Shown piece by piece: positions 1 to 6,362 of a DNA stretch of 7,623 bases (the first letter of the stretch is position 1; each line of letters begins with the position of its first letter). The notes beneath the pieces were generated by a model that saw only the letters and a list, made by a program, of their open reading frames with translations, did no database searches and was not told where the DNA came from. Position numbers and translations under genes: made by a program. Source of the DNA: Paracoccaceae bacterium (lineage in GTDB: Bacteria; Pseudomonadota; Alphaproteobacteria; Rhodobacterales; Rhodobacteraceae); assembly GCA_023263735.1 (NCBI GenBank), contig JALQUQ010000125.1, forward strand, positions 1 to 7,623. Reading direction: 5' to 3'.

Positions 1-609
1 GATAAAAATTTAGCTCGTTGGTTACTTACTACTACTAATTCTAGAAAAGAGTTATCTATTTCTGATATTGACGCAGTATTAGATGGAAAACCAGAAGCTT
101 CTATGCAGGCAAAAATGTTTGCATATGCTATTGTGCAAGCTTTTGACGGCGCTAAAGGAATACCCAGTGTAGACAAAACTGAAGAAAAAGTTGTGCTTGC
201 TGCGGCTGCAAAGCTGTTGCGAAATACTTCTGAAGGCGAATTAATAGACATGATTAAAGGCACAAATGGTCAAGATGCTATTAGTCATGTTGGCCATGGC
301 GCTTTAGCGTTAGCTAATATTCGTAAATTTATAAACGCTAAAGATACATTTACTTCTGACATGGTATTTGAAGTAGATGGACTAACCAATGGTTTTGCTT
401 TTAGAGCTTTACAGTTTCCAATGCGTACTGGCACAGACCAAAACCTTATTGGATGGGCTGAAAAAGTTGGCGTAGTTTCTGACAAATCCATGGTCTTGTC
501 CTTCTTTGTCTTTGCAGAAAGCAGCCTGCGACCGAATTGGCAAGATGGCGAACAAAGGCCCCCGCCTCTTGCCCGCCAAAGGATCGACCCGAGCGCCTGC
601 CAGAAATGA
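1..609 (+). CDS. Partial phage-like protein, possibly single-subunit RNA polymerase; 3' part chimeric
   Basis: The frame is open from base 1 with no start in the window, so the N-terminus is missing; ATG at 103 is internal. The part up to about 486 is AT-rich, with A/T-ending codons (aaa, tta, gct, aat), unlike every other gene here. It reads as a coherent soluble protein: a helical stretch with HGALALANIRKF (around bases 295-333), then FEVDGLTNG (bases 367-393). The latter resembles motif A of T7/N4-type phage RNA polymerases, where the Asp (here GAT 376-378) binds catalytic metal and is followed by G-x-x-N/S-G. This assignment rests on one motif recalled from the family and is only moderate. 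After about 490 the composition jumps to GC-rich, and the frame runs through probable non-coding bacterial DNA to TGA 607-609, so the last 35-40 residues (Arg/Pro/Gln-rich) are probably not native. It could also be another phage structural or replication protein. Confidence 0.5.
   Translation, partial: DKNLARWLLTTTNSRKELSISDIDAVLDGKPEASMQAKMFAYAIVQAFDGAKGIPSVDKTEEKVVLAAAAKLLRNTSEGELIDMIKGTNGQDAISHVGHGALALANIRKFINAKDTFTSDMVFEVDGLTNGFAFRALQFPMRTGTDQNLIGWAEKVGVVSDKSMVLSFFVFAESSLRPNWQDGEQRPPPLARQRIDPSACQK
480..515. other. Abrupt composition junction: AT-rich phage-like to GC-rich bacterial DNA
   Basis: Left of this point codons and base use are AT-rich, and a viral-looking protein is encoded. 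Right of it the sequence is GC-rich and matches the downstream operon in composition. The change falls inside an open frame, with no repeat, tRNA or integrase beside it. It may be an assembly or amplification chimera, or a true recombination junction. The exact base cannot be fixed by eye; the last clearly AT-rich codons are near 478-486 and the first clearly GC-rich run starts near 525. Confidence 0.7.
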
Positions 610-636
610 CCGCGCGACGGGCAGACCGCAAAACAT

Positions 637-653
637 TGTCGTTTCAAACGACA
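637..653. promoter_or_regulatory. Perfect 17-bp palindrome, candidate operator
   Basis: TGTCGTTTCAAACGACA has two exact 8-bp arms around a single central C (base 645). Odd-spaced, AT-centred palindromes of this size are typical binding sites of dimeric repressors such as the GntR, DeoR or LacI families that control sugar uptake operons. It lies about 335 bp before the first operon start and about 255 bp before the candidate promoter. It could therefore act at a distance, act on an unseen promoter, or serve a divergent gene. No regulator gene is in the window, so the link is inference. Confidence 0.35.
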
Positions 654-689
654 TCGGGGACAAAATGGCGGCGGGTCGGGCATCAGAGA

Positions 690-715
690 GGGGCGGTTTG
701 GCGGTGATCCGCCCC
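690..715. other. GC-rich hairpin
   Basis: GGGGCGG (690-696) pairs with CCGCCCC (709-715). An alternative inner stem is GGCGG-TGAT-CCGCC (700-713). No T-run follows on either strand, so it is not a standard intrinsic terminator. It could be an mRNA structure, or the end of an upstream transcription unit now missing. Confidence 0.25.
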
Positions 716-907
716 GAAACCACGCCGAATTTCCTATGAACGCCATAGGCAGTCGCAACCTCGGATTATGGGGCAAGGCATGTCTTGATGTCCCTGCCCG
801 CCAAACGGCCCCCAAGACATTCCGGCGATGAAAGAGGGCGGGCCCATAAACCCCAAGACCAAGCAGGCCATGAGGATCGGCGTGCCCGCCCCCGCCAAGA
901 CACCTGT

Positions 908-923
908 TTGGCATAGCAATTGC
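908..923 (+). promoter_or_regulatory. Candidate sigma-54 (-24/-12) promoter
   Basis: TTGGCATAGCAATTGC contains the invariant GG (910-911) and GC (922-923) separated by exactly 10 bases. It matches the consensus YTGGCAC-N5-TTGC at all defined positions except the last base of the -24 element (T for C). Transcription would start near 935, giving a leader of about 53 nt before the TTG start at 988. Sigma-54 genes are common in Rhodobacterales. Such promoters need an enhancer-binding activator, and none is seen here. No good sigma-70 promoter was found close to the start. Confidence 0.4.
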
Positions 924-974
924 GACTTTTCGCTTGACCGCAACGACACGTCAGCCGTCCAGCGCGCACATACC

Positions 975-980
975 AAGGAG
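975..980 (+). promoter_or_regulatory. Ribosome binding site deciding a TTG start
   Basis: AAGGAG lies 7 bases before TTG 988-990. The same AAGGAG sequence and 7-base spacing precede the ATG of the fused permease gene at 3118. The in-frame TTG at 934 has no comparable site, so 988 is preferred as the start of permease 1. Confidence 0.75.
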
Positions 981-987
981 TGAGGTC

Positions 988-2037
988 TTGACCGGCAACA
1001 ACAGCAGCACCGCAGCGCAAACCCCAGCCGCCACCGAGGTTGCAAGCCCCTCAAAGGGCCGGCGTCCATGGTACACGCGCATGACTCAGGAAAGCATCGT
1101 GCTGTTGCTGGCCACGATCATGTTCATCGGGTTTTCGATCTCGCTGAACAATTTCTTTACCTCGGGCAACGTCATCACCTTGCTGCGCAGCGTGTCGGTT
1201 CTGGGGATGCTGGGCTTGGGTATGGCGATCACCGTGATTGGCCGCGGCGTCGATCTGACGATGGTGGCCACCATGGTCGTCGGCATCGTCTGGGCGTTGA
1301 AGCTGCATGACGCGGGCCTAAGCTTTAACATGGCGCTTCTGGCCGCCTGCGGCTTTGCCATCGTGGTGGGCCTGATCATTGGCATCATCGTGGCCTTTGC
1401 CGAAATTCCCGCCGTCTTTACCACGCTGGCCTTGGGGCCGGTCATCTTTGGCATCGGCAACTTTGCCTTCTTCACCGAAGACACCCACAACGCCCCAACC
1501 GATGTTGAGTGGCTGCGCAATCTGGGGTTTGACCGCATCCTTGGTGTTCCGGTGTCGCTTTACATCTTTGCCCTGCTGGCTGTGCTGGTTTGGGGCTTTC
1601 TGCGATTCACCCGCGCCGGTCGGTCGGTCTATGCCATTGGCGACAACATGCTGGCCGCGCGCCATACCGGTTTTCCGGTGCGTCCGCTGATCGTGTCGAA
1701 ATATGTCATCAGCGCCCTGATCGCGGTCATCGTGGGGCTGATCGTGGTGGCAACCAACTCGGGCATCAACACCCGGCTGGTCAACACAACGCTTGTCTAT
1801 GACGTGCTGCTGGTTGTCGTGCTGGGCGGGATTGGCCTGTCCGGCGGGCGCGGTGGCGTGCGCAACGTGATCGTCGGCACCCTGTTCGTGGGGGTTCTGT
1901 TGAACGGGATGACGATCCTTAACCTTTCCTACACCACGCAGAATTTCATCAAGAGCCTTGTGATGCTGATCGCCCTGATCGCCGAGACGCTTTTGAACCC
2001 GCGGGATGAACAGACTTCGCAATCCGGGGACATCTAA
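988..2037 (+). CDS. Sugar-type ABC transporter permease (RbsC/BPD_transp_2 family), permease 1
   Basis: This is an integral inner-membrane subunit that would form half of the import channel with the second permease at 3118. The protein is 349 aa if started at TTG 988, normal for the family (about 310-350). After a hydrophilic, Ala/Thr-rich N-terminus of about 30 residues come many hydrophobic segments, beginning at about residues 37-53. GRGVDLT (85-91) stands where the family has GGIDLS, so one Gly is Arg and Ser is Thr. GDNMLAARHTG (218-228) corresponds to the cytoplasmic loop (usually GGN..AA..SG) that contacts the ATPase. The GGIGLSGGRGG stretch near the C-terminus is also typical. The stop is TAA 2035-2037; the binding-protein gene follows after 54 bp. 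An extended start at TTG 934 would add 18 residues but lacks a ribosome site. The family assignment is strong; the substrate is unknown. Confidence 0.92.
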   Translation: MTGNNSSTAAQTPAATEVASPSKGRRPWYTRMTQESIVLLLATIMFIGFSISLNNFFTSGNVITLLRSVSVLGMLGLGMAITVIGRGVDLTMVATMVVGIVWALKLHDAGLSFNMALLAACGFAIVVGLIIGIIVAFAEIPAVFTTLALGPVIFGIGNFAFFTEDTHNAPTDVEWLRNLGFDRILGVPVSLYIFALLAVLVWGFLRFTRAGRSVYAIGDNMLAARHTGFPVRPLIVSKYVISALIAVIVGLIVVATNSGINTRLVNTTLVYDVLLVVVLGGIGLSGGRGGVRNVIVGTLFVGVLLNGMTILNLSYTTQNFIKSLVMLIALIAETLLNPRDEQTSQSGDI

Positions 2038-2078
2038 TCCCCGCACCATGACCCAAGGCCAGGGCACGGCCATATCTT

Positions 2079-2086
2079 AGGGAGGA
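2079..2086 (+). promoter_or_regulatory. Strong ribosome binding site of the binding-protein gene
   Basis: AGGGAGGA lies 5 bases before ATG 2092. It is the most purine-rich Shine-Dalgarno sequence in the window, which fits the need for binding protein in excess of the membrane subunits. Confidence 0.7.
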
Positions 2087-2091
2087 TACCA

Positions 2092-3096
2092 ATGAAGAAA
2101 GTACTACTCAGCCTGGCGGTTCTGGCTGCCACTACGGTTTCGGCCATGGCGCAAGACGGGATCGAAAACGAAAAGCGTGCCGCCTATTTGGACCAACTGG
2201 CTGGCAAACGCGTCGTTTTCATTCCGATGAACATGAACGCCGACCTGTCGATCGCATGGAACGCCTATGTCCAGCGTCAGGCTGCCGAACTCGGCTATAC
2301 CATCGACCTGCGTGACCCGAACTGGTCGACCGAAGCAGGTGCCCGCGCCCTGACCGCCGCGATTTCGGAAAAGCCCGATCTGATCGTGCTGCAAAACCCC
2401 GACGTGCAATCCTATGCGCGCCTGATCAGCCAAGCGCAAAATCAGGGCATCAAGCTGATCCAGCTGAACATGGAAAGCCTGACCCCGTCTGACACCTATG
2501 TCGGTGCCGACTGGCAGGGCATTGGCTACGCCGCTGGTCAAGAAGTGGCCAAGCATTGCGGCGCGCCTGACGCCCCGTCGAAAAAGATCGCCATCACCAT
2601 GGGCGTGCCGACCGCTCCGGTTGACCTGTTCCAGATCTATGGCTTCAAGAAAGCGCTGGAAGAAGCTGGCGGCGGGTTCGAAATCGTTTCGCAGCAGGCG
2701 GCTGCCTATGACCCGTCCAAAGCCAACTCGATCACCGCTGCCGTTCTGCAACAACATTCCGACCTGTGTGCCGTCTTTGGCATCTGGGACGGGATGGATG
2801 CCGGCGCTGGCGCGGCTGTGAAAGAAGCCGGCATGCAAGACAGCGTCTATGTCGTCACCTCGGGCGGGGCCGCAGCCGCAAGCTGCGAAAAGATCGCCGA
2901 CGGCACCTATGACATGTACATCAGCTATGACGCCCGCAAGCAGGGTGCCGCGCTGAACGTTCAGGTCGCGCAACTGCTGCAGTCGAAAACGCCTGCTGGT
3001 CAGGATCCGGTGGTCTACTACACCCCCAACACCCGCCTGACCAAAGACACGCTGAGCCCGAGCAGCTGCTGGTCGTTCGAAGACCTGGAAAAATAA
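2092..3096 (+). CDS. Periplasmic sugar-type ABC substrate-binding protein
   Basis: This protein would capture the substrate in the periplasm and deliver it to the two permeases. It is 334 aa, usual for the RbsB-like family (Periplasmic_BP_4 type). A signal peptide is clear: MKK, a hydrophobic core (residues 4-16) and AMA|QDG, cleaved after Ala20 by signal peptidase I. There is no lipobox Cys. The mature part shows the two-lobe alternation of the fold: RVVFIPMNMNADLSIAWN at the start of lobe 1, then DLIVLQNPD and IKLIQLN, then a return with KIAITMGVP and the second-lobe region around LCAVFGIWDG. Four cysteines (156, 226, 265, 326) lie in the mature protein and could form two disulfides. The gene is second in the operon, with the fused permease 21 bp downstream. 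Ligand residues cannot be assigned by eye, so the substrate stays open; sugars, polyols or related compounds are typical. Confidence 0.92.
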   Translation: MKKVLLSLAVLAATTVSAMAQDGIENEKRAAYLDQLAGKRVVFIPMNMNADLSIAWNAYVQRQAAELGYTIDLRDPNWSTEAGARALTAAISEKPDLIVLQNPDVQSYARLISQAQNQGIKLIQLNMESLTPSDTYVGADWQGIGYAAGQEVAKHCGAPDAPSKKIAITMGVPTAPVDLFQIYGFKKALEEAGGGFEIVSQQAAAYDPSKANSITAAVLQQHSDLCAVFGIWDGMDAGAGAAVKEAGMQDSVYVVTSGGAAAASCEKIADGTYDMYISYDARKQGAALNVQVAQLLQSKTPAGQDPVVYYTPNTRLTKDTLSPSSCWSFEDLEK

Positions 3097-3117
3097 GTCA
3101 CGTCAAGGAGTGATGGC

Positions 3118-5271
3118 ATGAGTCTCGCCGAGAGTTTTGTCCGCGCGCGTTCCAAGTTTTTTCCCGATCACCTGATCGGCGAAATCCTGACAAAGCGCTG
3201 GTCGGACAACGCGGTCCCTTTCGCGGCTCTGATCATGGTGGTCGTGGTCTTTGGAGCGCTGAATCCCAACATGTTTTCAGCCTACGGACTGTTCGACCTT
3301 GCAGGTCAGGTCGCGGAATACGGGCTCATGGCCATCGCTTTGACGGTCGTGATGATTGCAGGGGGCATCGATCTGTCGATCGGATCGGTCTTTGCCCTCT
3401 GCGCCCTGACCATGTTGACGGGCATGAACGTCTATAACCTGCCGATGAGCGTTGCGGTTGCGATGACCTTGGCCGTGGGCGGCCTGTGCGGTGCGGTCAA
3501 CGGTCTGTTGATCGGCTACATGCGCCTGCGCGCGTTTCTGACGACGCTGGTCACGCTGATCATGTTCCGGTCGATCTACGAACTGATCATGCCCAATTTC
3601 GCGACCAAGATCGTCTTGGGCTTTCCTGACAGCAAGGTTTGGAACGAATTGGGCCTTGGCTCGTTGTTTGGCCTGCCCTATGCGGTTTTTGTCGCGATCA
3701 TCATTGCGATTGTCTGGCACATCATCCTGTCGCGCTCGCGCCCCGGTTGGCAGATGGCCGCCGTTGGCGGCTCGCGCCGGTCGGCCTTTAACGCTGGGAT
3801 CAAGGTCCGCCGCGTCGTCTTTATGACCTATGTCTATTCCGGGCTGATGGTGGCGATTGCCGCGATCCTGTACGGTGCGCGCCTCAACGGTCTTGGCACC
3901 GACACCGGGATCGGGTTGGAAATTTCGGTGCTGACAGCCGTCGTTCTGGGTGGCACCACGCTGGGCGGTGGCCGGGGTTCGGTCGCCAAGGCGATGATGG
4001 GCGCGGTGATCGTGCTGATCTTGCAAAACGGCCTGTTGCAGATGGGCCTATTGGGCACGACCTCGGCCATGGTGCTGGGGATGGTGCTGATTTTCGGGGT
4101 CTGGCTGGATGTGCGCTGGCTAAAGAACCGCCACAAACTGCTGAACTCGTCCTACGTTTCGCCCGCCTATCTGAAACTGCCCGAAGACGCGCCCGACCCG
4201 GACAAGGGCGGCGTCTATGCGGTGAACGATCTTTTGTCCACCTCGCAACCCTTGGCCATTGGCGATGTCGAAGGCCCCGAGGATGTGGCCATCGACAAGG
4301 ATGGCAACCTGTATTCCGGATCGCGCCACGGCAATATCCATCGCTGGCTGGCCCCCGACTATACGAAACACGAAATCTTTGCCCATATCGGCGGCGGCAC
4401 CTATGGCATGAACTTTGACAAGGACGGCAATCTGTGCGTCTGCGTTGGGGGGATGGGCCTTTACATGGTCACGCCCGACCGCGAAGTGGTCAAGCTGACC
4501 GACGAAACCAACCGCTCGCGCTGGTCGATCATCGATGACTCGCGCCTGCGGTTGGCCGACGACCTTGACATTGCGCCCGATGGCCGGATCTTCTTTTCCG
4601 AAGCCACCTACCGCTATTCGGTGCATGACTGGCAGGTCGACATGCTGGAAGCGCGCGGGAACGGTCGCATCATCTGCTACGATCCGCGCGACAAATCGAC
4701 CAAGACCGTTCTGGGCAACCGGATTTTCCCGAATGGCATCGTTTGCCTGCCCGATGGGGAAAGCCTGCTCTTCTGCGAAACCTGGGCCTGCCGCCTGATG
4801 CGGTTCTGGTATGACGGTCCGAACAAAGGCAAAGTCGAAGCCGTGATTTCGAACCTGCCGGGCTATCCGGACAACATCAACCGGGCAAGCGATGGCAACA
4901 TCTGGCTGTGTCTGATCGGGATGCGCGCGCCGGTTCTGGATCTGGCCATGACCCGCCCCGGATTCCGCCGCCGCATGACCCGCCGCGTGGCCCCGGCCAA
5001 CTGGCTGTACCCCAACATCAACATGGGCTGTCTGGTCAAGATCACCCCCGAGGGTGAGGTGCTTGAGGCCTATTGGGACAAGGATTGCGTCAACCACCCC
5101 ATGCCCACCTCGTGCAAGGAAGATCGCGGTCATCTGTTCATCGGGGGCGTGTCGAACAACAGGATCGGCAAATGGCCGGTTCCCGGCGCCAATCCCGAAT
5201 GGTCTGAACATACCAAATGGGCGACCTATGGCCGCGCAGCCGCCACCAAGACCTCGGAGAAAAAGGCATGA
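3118..5271 (+). CDS. ABC permease fused to strictosidine synthase/SMP-30-like beta-propeller, permease 2
   Basis: A 717-aa two-domain protein, about twice the normal permease length. Residues 1-341 are an RbsC-type permease with about ten hydrophobic segments (for example 34-48, 109-130, 186-205, 315-330), canonical GGIDLSIGS (82-90) and an ATPase-contact loop GGSRRSAFNAG (217-227). The last membrane segment is followed by a basic run (R333, K336, R338, K340), which by the positive-inside rule puts the rest in the cytoplasm. A linker of about 35 residues leads to a propeller (about 380-705) like APMAP/strictosidine synthase and SMP-30 lactonases. Typical motifs are EGPED (385-389), HDWQVDMLEARGNG, FPNGI (N539), LLFCETWACRL and PGYPDNI (D585). 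E388, N539 and D585 fit the usual metal ligands. AAGGAG-like site AAGGAG (3105-3110) is 7 bases before the ATG. The stop overlaps the next ATG. The frame is unbroken, so this is a true fusion. Hydrolysis of a lactone or ester at the channel exit is inferred; real strictosidine synthase activity is not expected in bacteria. Confidence 0.9.
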   Translation: MSLAESFVRARSKFFPDHLIGEILTKRWSDNAVPFAALIMVVVVFGALNPNMFSAYGLFDLAGQVAEYGLMAIALTVVMIAGGIDLSIGSVFALCALTMLTGMNVYNLPMSVAVAMTLAVGGLCGAVNGLLIGYMRLRAFLTTLVTLIMFRSIYELIMPNFATKIVLGFPDSKVWNELGLGSLFGLPYAVFVAIIIAIVWHIILSRSRPGWQMAAVGGSRRSAFNAGIKVRRVVFMTYVYSGLMVAIAAILYGARLNGLGTDTGIGLEISVLTAVVLGGTTLGGGRGSVAKAMMGAVIVLILQNGLLQMGLLGTTSAMVLGMVLIFGVWLDVRWLKNRHKLLNSSYVSPAYLKLPEDAPDPDKGGVYAVNDLLSTSQPLAIGDVEGPEDVAIDKDGNLYSGSRHGNIHRWLAPDYTKHEIFAHIGGGTYGMNFDKDGNLCVCVGGMGLYMVTPDREVVKLTDETNRSRWSIIDDSRLRLADDLDIAPDGRIFFSEATYRYSVHDWQVDMLEARGNGRIICYDPRDKSTKTVLGNRIFPNGIVCLPDGESLLFCETWACRLMRFWYDGPNKGKVEAVISNLPGYPDNINRASDGNIWLCLIGMRAPVLDLAMTRPGFRRRMTRRVAPANWLYPNINMGCLVKITPEGEVLEAYWDKDCVNHPMPTSCKEDRGHLFIGGVSNNRIGKWPVPGANPEWSEHTKWATYGRAAATKTSEKKA

Positions 5272-6362
5272 TCGGCGCCATTATCGACCGTGTTGAAAAA
5301 TATCTGGGACGTGGGCGCCATTCCATTGCCGTTCCGGTGATGGACGGCCCCCTGCACCCCAACAATCGTCTGGAAGAGGCGCAAAGCCTGTTCAGCCTGA
5401 AGGATGTCGACAACCTTGCCTGCGTGGGGGCGAACATCTGGTGTTCCTCTGGGCCGATGCTTTTATGCGCGGCGCAGGACCGTCAACCCGAGGTCATCGA
5501 AACCCTGAAATCGACGATCAGCGCCATTGCCGCCTCGCCCGAAGGGGCGCTGGCCATCGGCGTTGATGGGCAGGGCATCGTCATTCGGGGCGGCAAGCAT
5601 GACCGCAAGGAATTCACCAAGGTGGATGGCGTCGCTCTGAATTGCCCAACGGCGATTGTCTTTACCGGCGAAAACACCATCGCCGTCTGCAACGGATCAA
5701 AGGACAAACCCGCCGCCGACTGGAAGCGCGATCTGATGGCGCATGGCAAATCCGGTTCGGTGTGGGAAATCGATCTGGTCTCGGGCAAGGCCACCAAGAT
5801 CGCAGGCGGCCTTGCCTTTCCCTATGGCCTGTGCCGCACGTCCACGGGCTATGCCGTCTCCGAGGCTTGGGCCCATCGGATCATTGCCGTCAAGGCGGGC
5901 GAAAAGCCGCGTGAGCTTTTGCGTCACCTGCCCGGCTATCCCGCGCGGCTGAGCCAAGGCCCGAATGGCGGCTATCTGCTGGCCGTCTTTGCGCCCCGCA
6001 ACCAGTTGGTCGAATTCGTCCTGCGCGAACCCGAATTCCTGTCGGTGATGACGCGCACAGTGCACCCCGACAACTGGATCGGGCCCAAGCTGATGTGGGG
6101 TCAGGGGTTCAAGGAACCGATGCAAGGGGCCGCCCTGAAAACCATGGGCATCATCAAACCCTGGGCGCCAACCTGGTCTTATGGGCTGTTGGTCGTTCTG
6201 GACGAAGAGTTCCAGCCGATCGACAGCTATCACAGCCGCGCCGATGGCCGCCGTCATGGCGTGACCTCGGTCACGGTCCGGGGGCAAGAGATCATTGCCG
6301 CCGCGAAAGGCGCGCATGAAGCCGTGGTTCTGCATCCTATTACCGCCGGAGGCGCACAATGA
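5268..6362 (+). CDS. Stand-alone strictosidine synthase/SMP-30-like beta-propeller, probably non-catalytic paralogue
   Basis: A 364-aa protein with no signal peptide or membrane segment, so probably cytoplasmic. It is related to the propeller part of the preceding fused permease: ADWKRDLMAHGKSGSV here against HDWQVDMLEARGNGRI there, HLPGYPARL against NLPGYPDNI, and MTRTVHPDNW against MTRRVAPANW. At the key positions it differs: FPNG is FPYG (Y186 for Asn), PDN is PAR (A226 for Asp), and the GPE glutamate is at best Asp48. It may therefore not bind the metal, and could be a structural partner, sensor or ligand-binding protein. The start at ATG 5268 overlaps the upstream stop (ATGA) and has GGAGA (5256-5260) 7 bases before it; the in-frame ATG at 5217 lies inside the upstream gene and lacks such a site. 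Its stop overlaps the ATPase start. The fold assignment is good; the function is unknown. Confidence 0.85.
   Translation: MIGAIIDRVEKYLGRGRHSIAVPVMDGPLHPNNRLEEAQSLFSLKDVDNLACVGANIWCSSGPMLLCAAQDRQPEVIETLKSTISAIAASPEGALAIGVDGQGIVIRGGKHDRKEFTKVDGVALNCPTAIVFTGENTIAVCNGSKDKPAADWKRDLMAHGKSGSVWEIDLVSGKATKIAGGLAFPYGLCRTSTGYAVSEAWAHRIIAVKAGEKPRELLRHLPGYPARLSQGPNGGYLLAVFAPRNQLVEFVLREPEFLSVMTRTVHPDNWIGPKLMWGQGFKEPMQGAALKTMGIIKPWAPTWSYGLLVVLDEEFQPIDSYHSRADGRRHGVTSVTVRGQEIIAAAKGAHEAVVLHPITAGGAQ

Larger units (their letters stand above)
492..987. other. Non-coding leader upstream of the transporter operon
   Basis: About 495 bp with no convincing gene. Several frames are open on both strands (for example + 506-739, - 723-409 and - 1069-734), as expected by chance in GC-rich DNA. 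None has a good ribosome binding site or the strong G/C third-position bias of the operon genes, and none gives a recognisable protein. The region holds a 17-bp palindrome at 637-653, a GC hairpin at 690-715, a sigma-54-like promoter at 908-923 and the Shine-Dalgarno sequence of the first operon gene at 975-980. Its length and content fit a regulatory region, perhaps between the operon and a divergent gene lost at the junction. Confidence 0.55.

Noticed and set aside
506..739. Plus-strand open frame of 77 codons that reads fairly protein-like
   Set aside because: The other frames are equally open here, third positions are not strongly G/C, and its start lies at the junction. It could be the tail of a lost host gene, but this cannot be supported.
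780..820. Inverted repeat ATGTCTTG...CAAGACAT with a 25-base loop, and direct repeats CCCCAAGAC at 810-818 and 851-859
   Set aside because: 8- to 9-bp matches with these spacings are expected by chance in a 500-bp GC-rich region, and no T-run or phased pattern accompanies them.
285..914. Long minus-strand open frame of about 209 codons across the junction
   Set aside because: It spans both the AT-rich and GC-rich pieces, lies partly opposite the phage-like coding frame, and gives a Gly/Pro/Arg/Cys-rich sequence without family features or a ribosome site.
734..1069. Minus-strand open frame of 111 codons in the leader
   Set aside because: It overlaps the start of permease 1, contains a run of Cys residues from the opposite strand of a GCAGCA-type repeat, and has no ribosome site or recognisable domain.
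2038..2091. Possible hairpin between permease 1 and the binding-protein gene (GGCC 2058-2061 / GGCC 2069-2072)
   Set aside because: The stem is only 4 bp and GGCC is self-complementary. It is too weak to call an attenuator or mRNA-stabilising structure.
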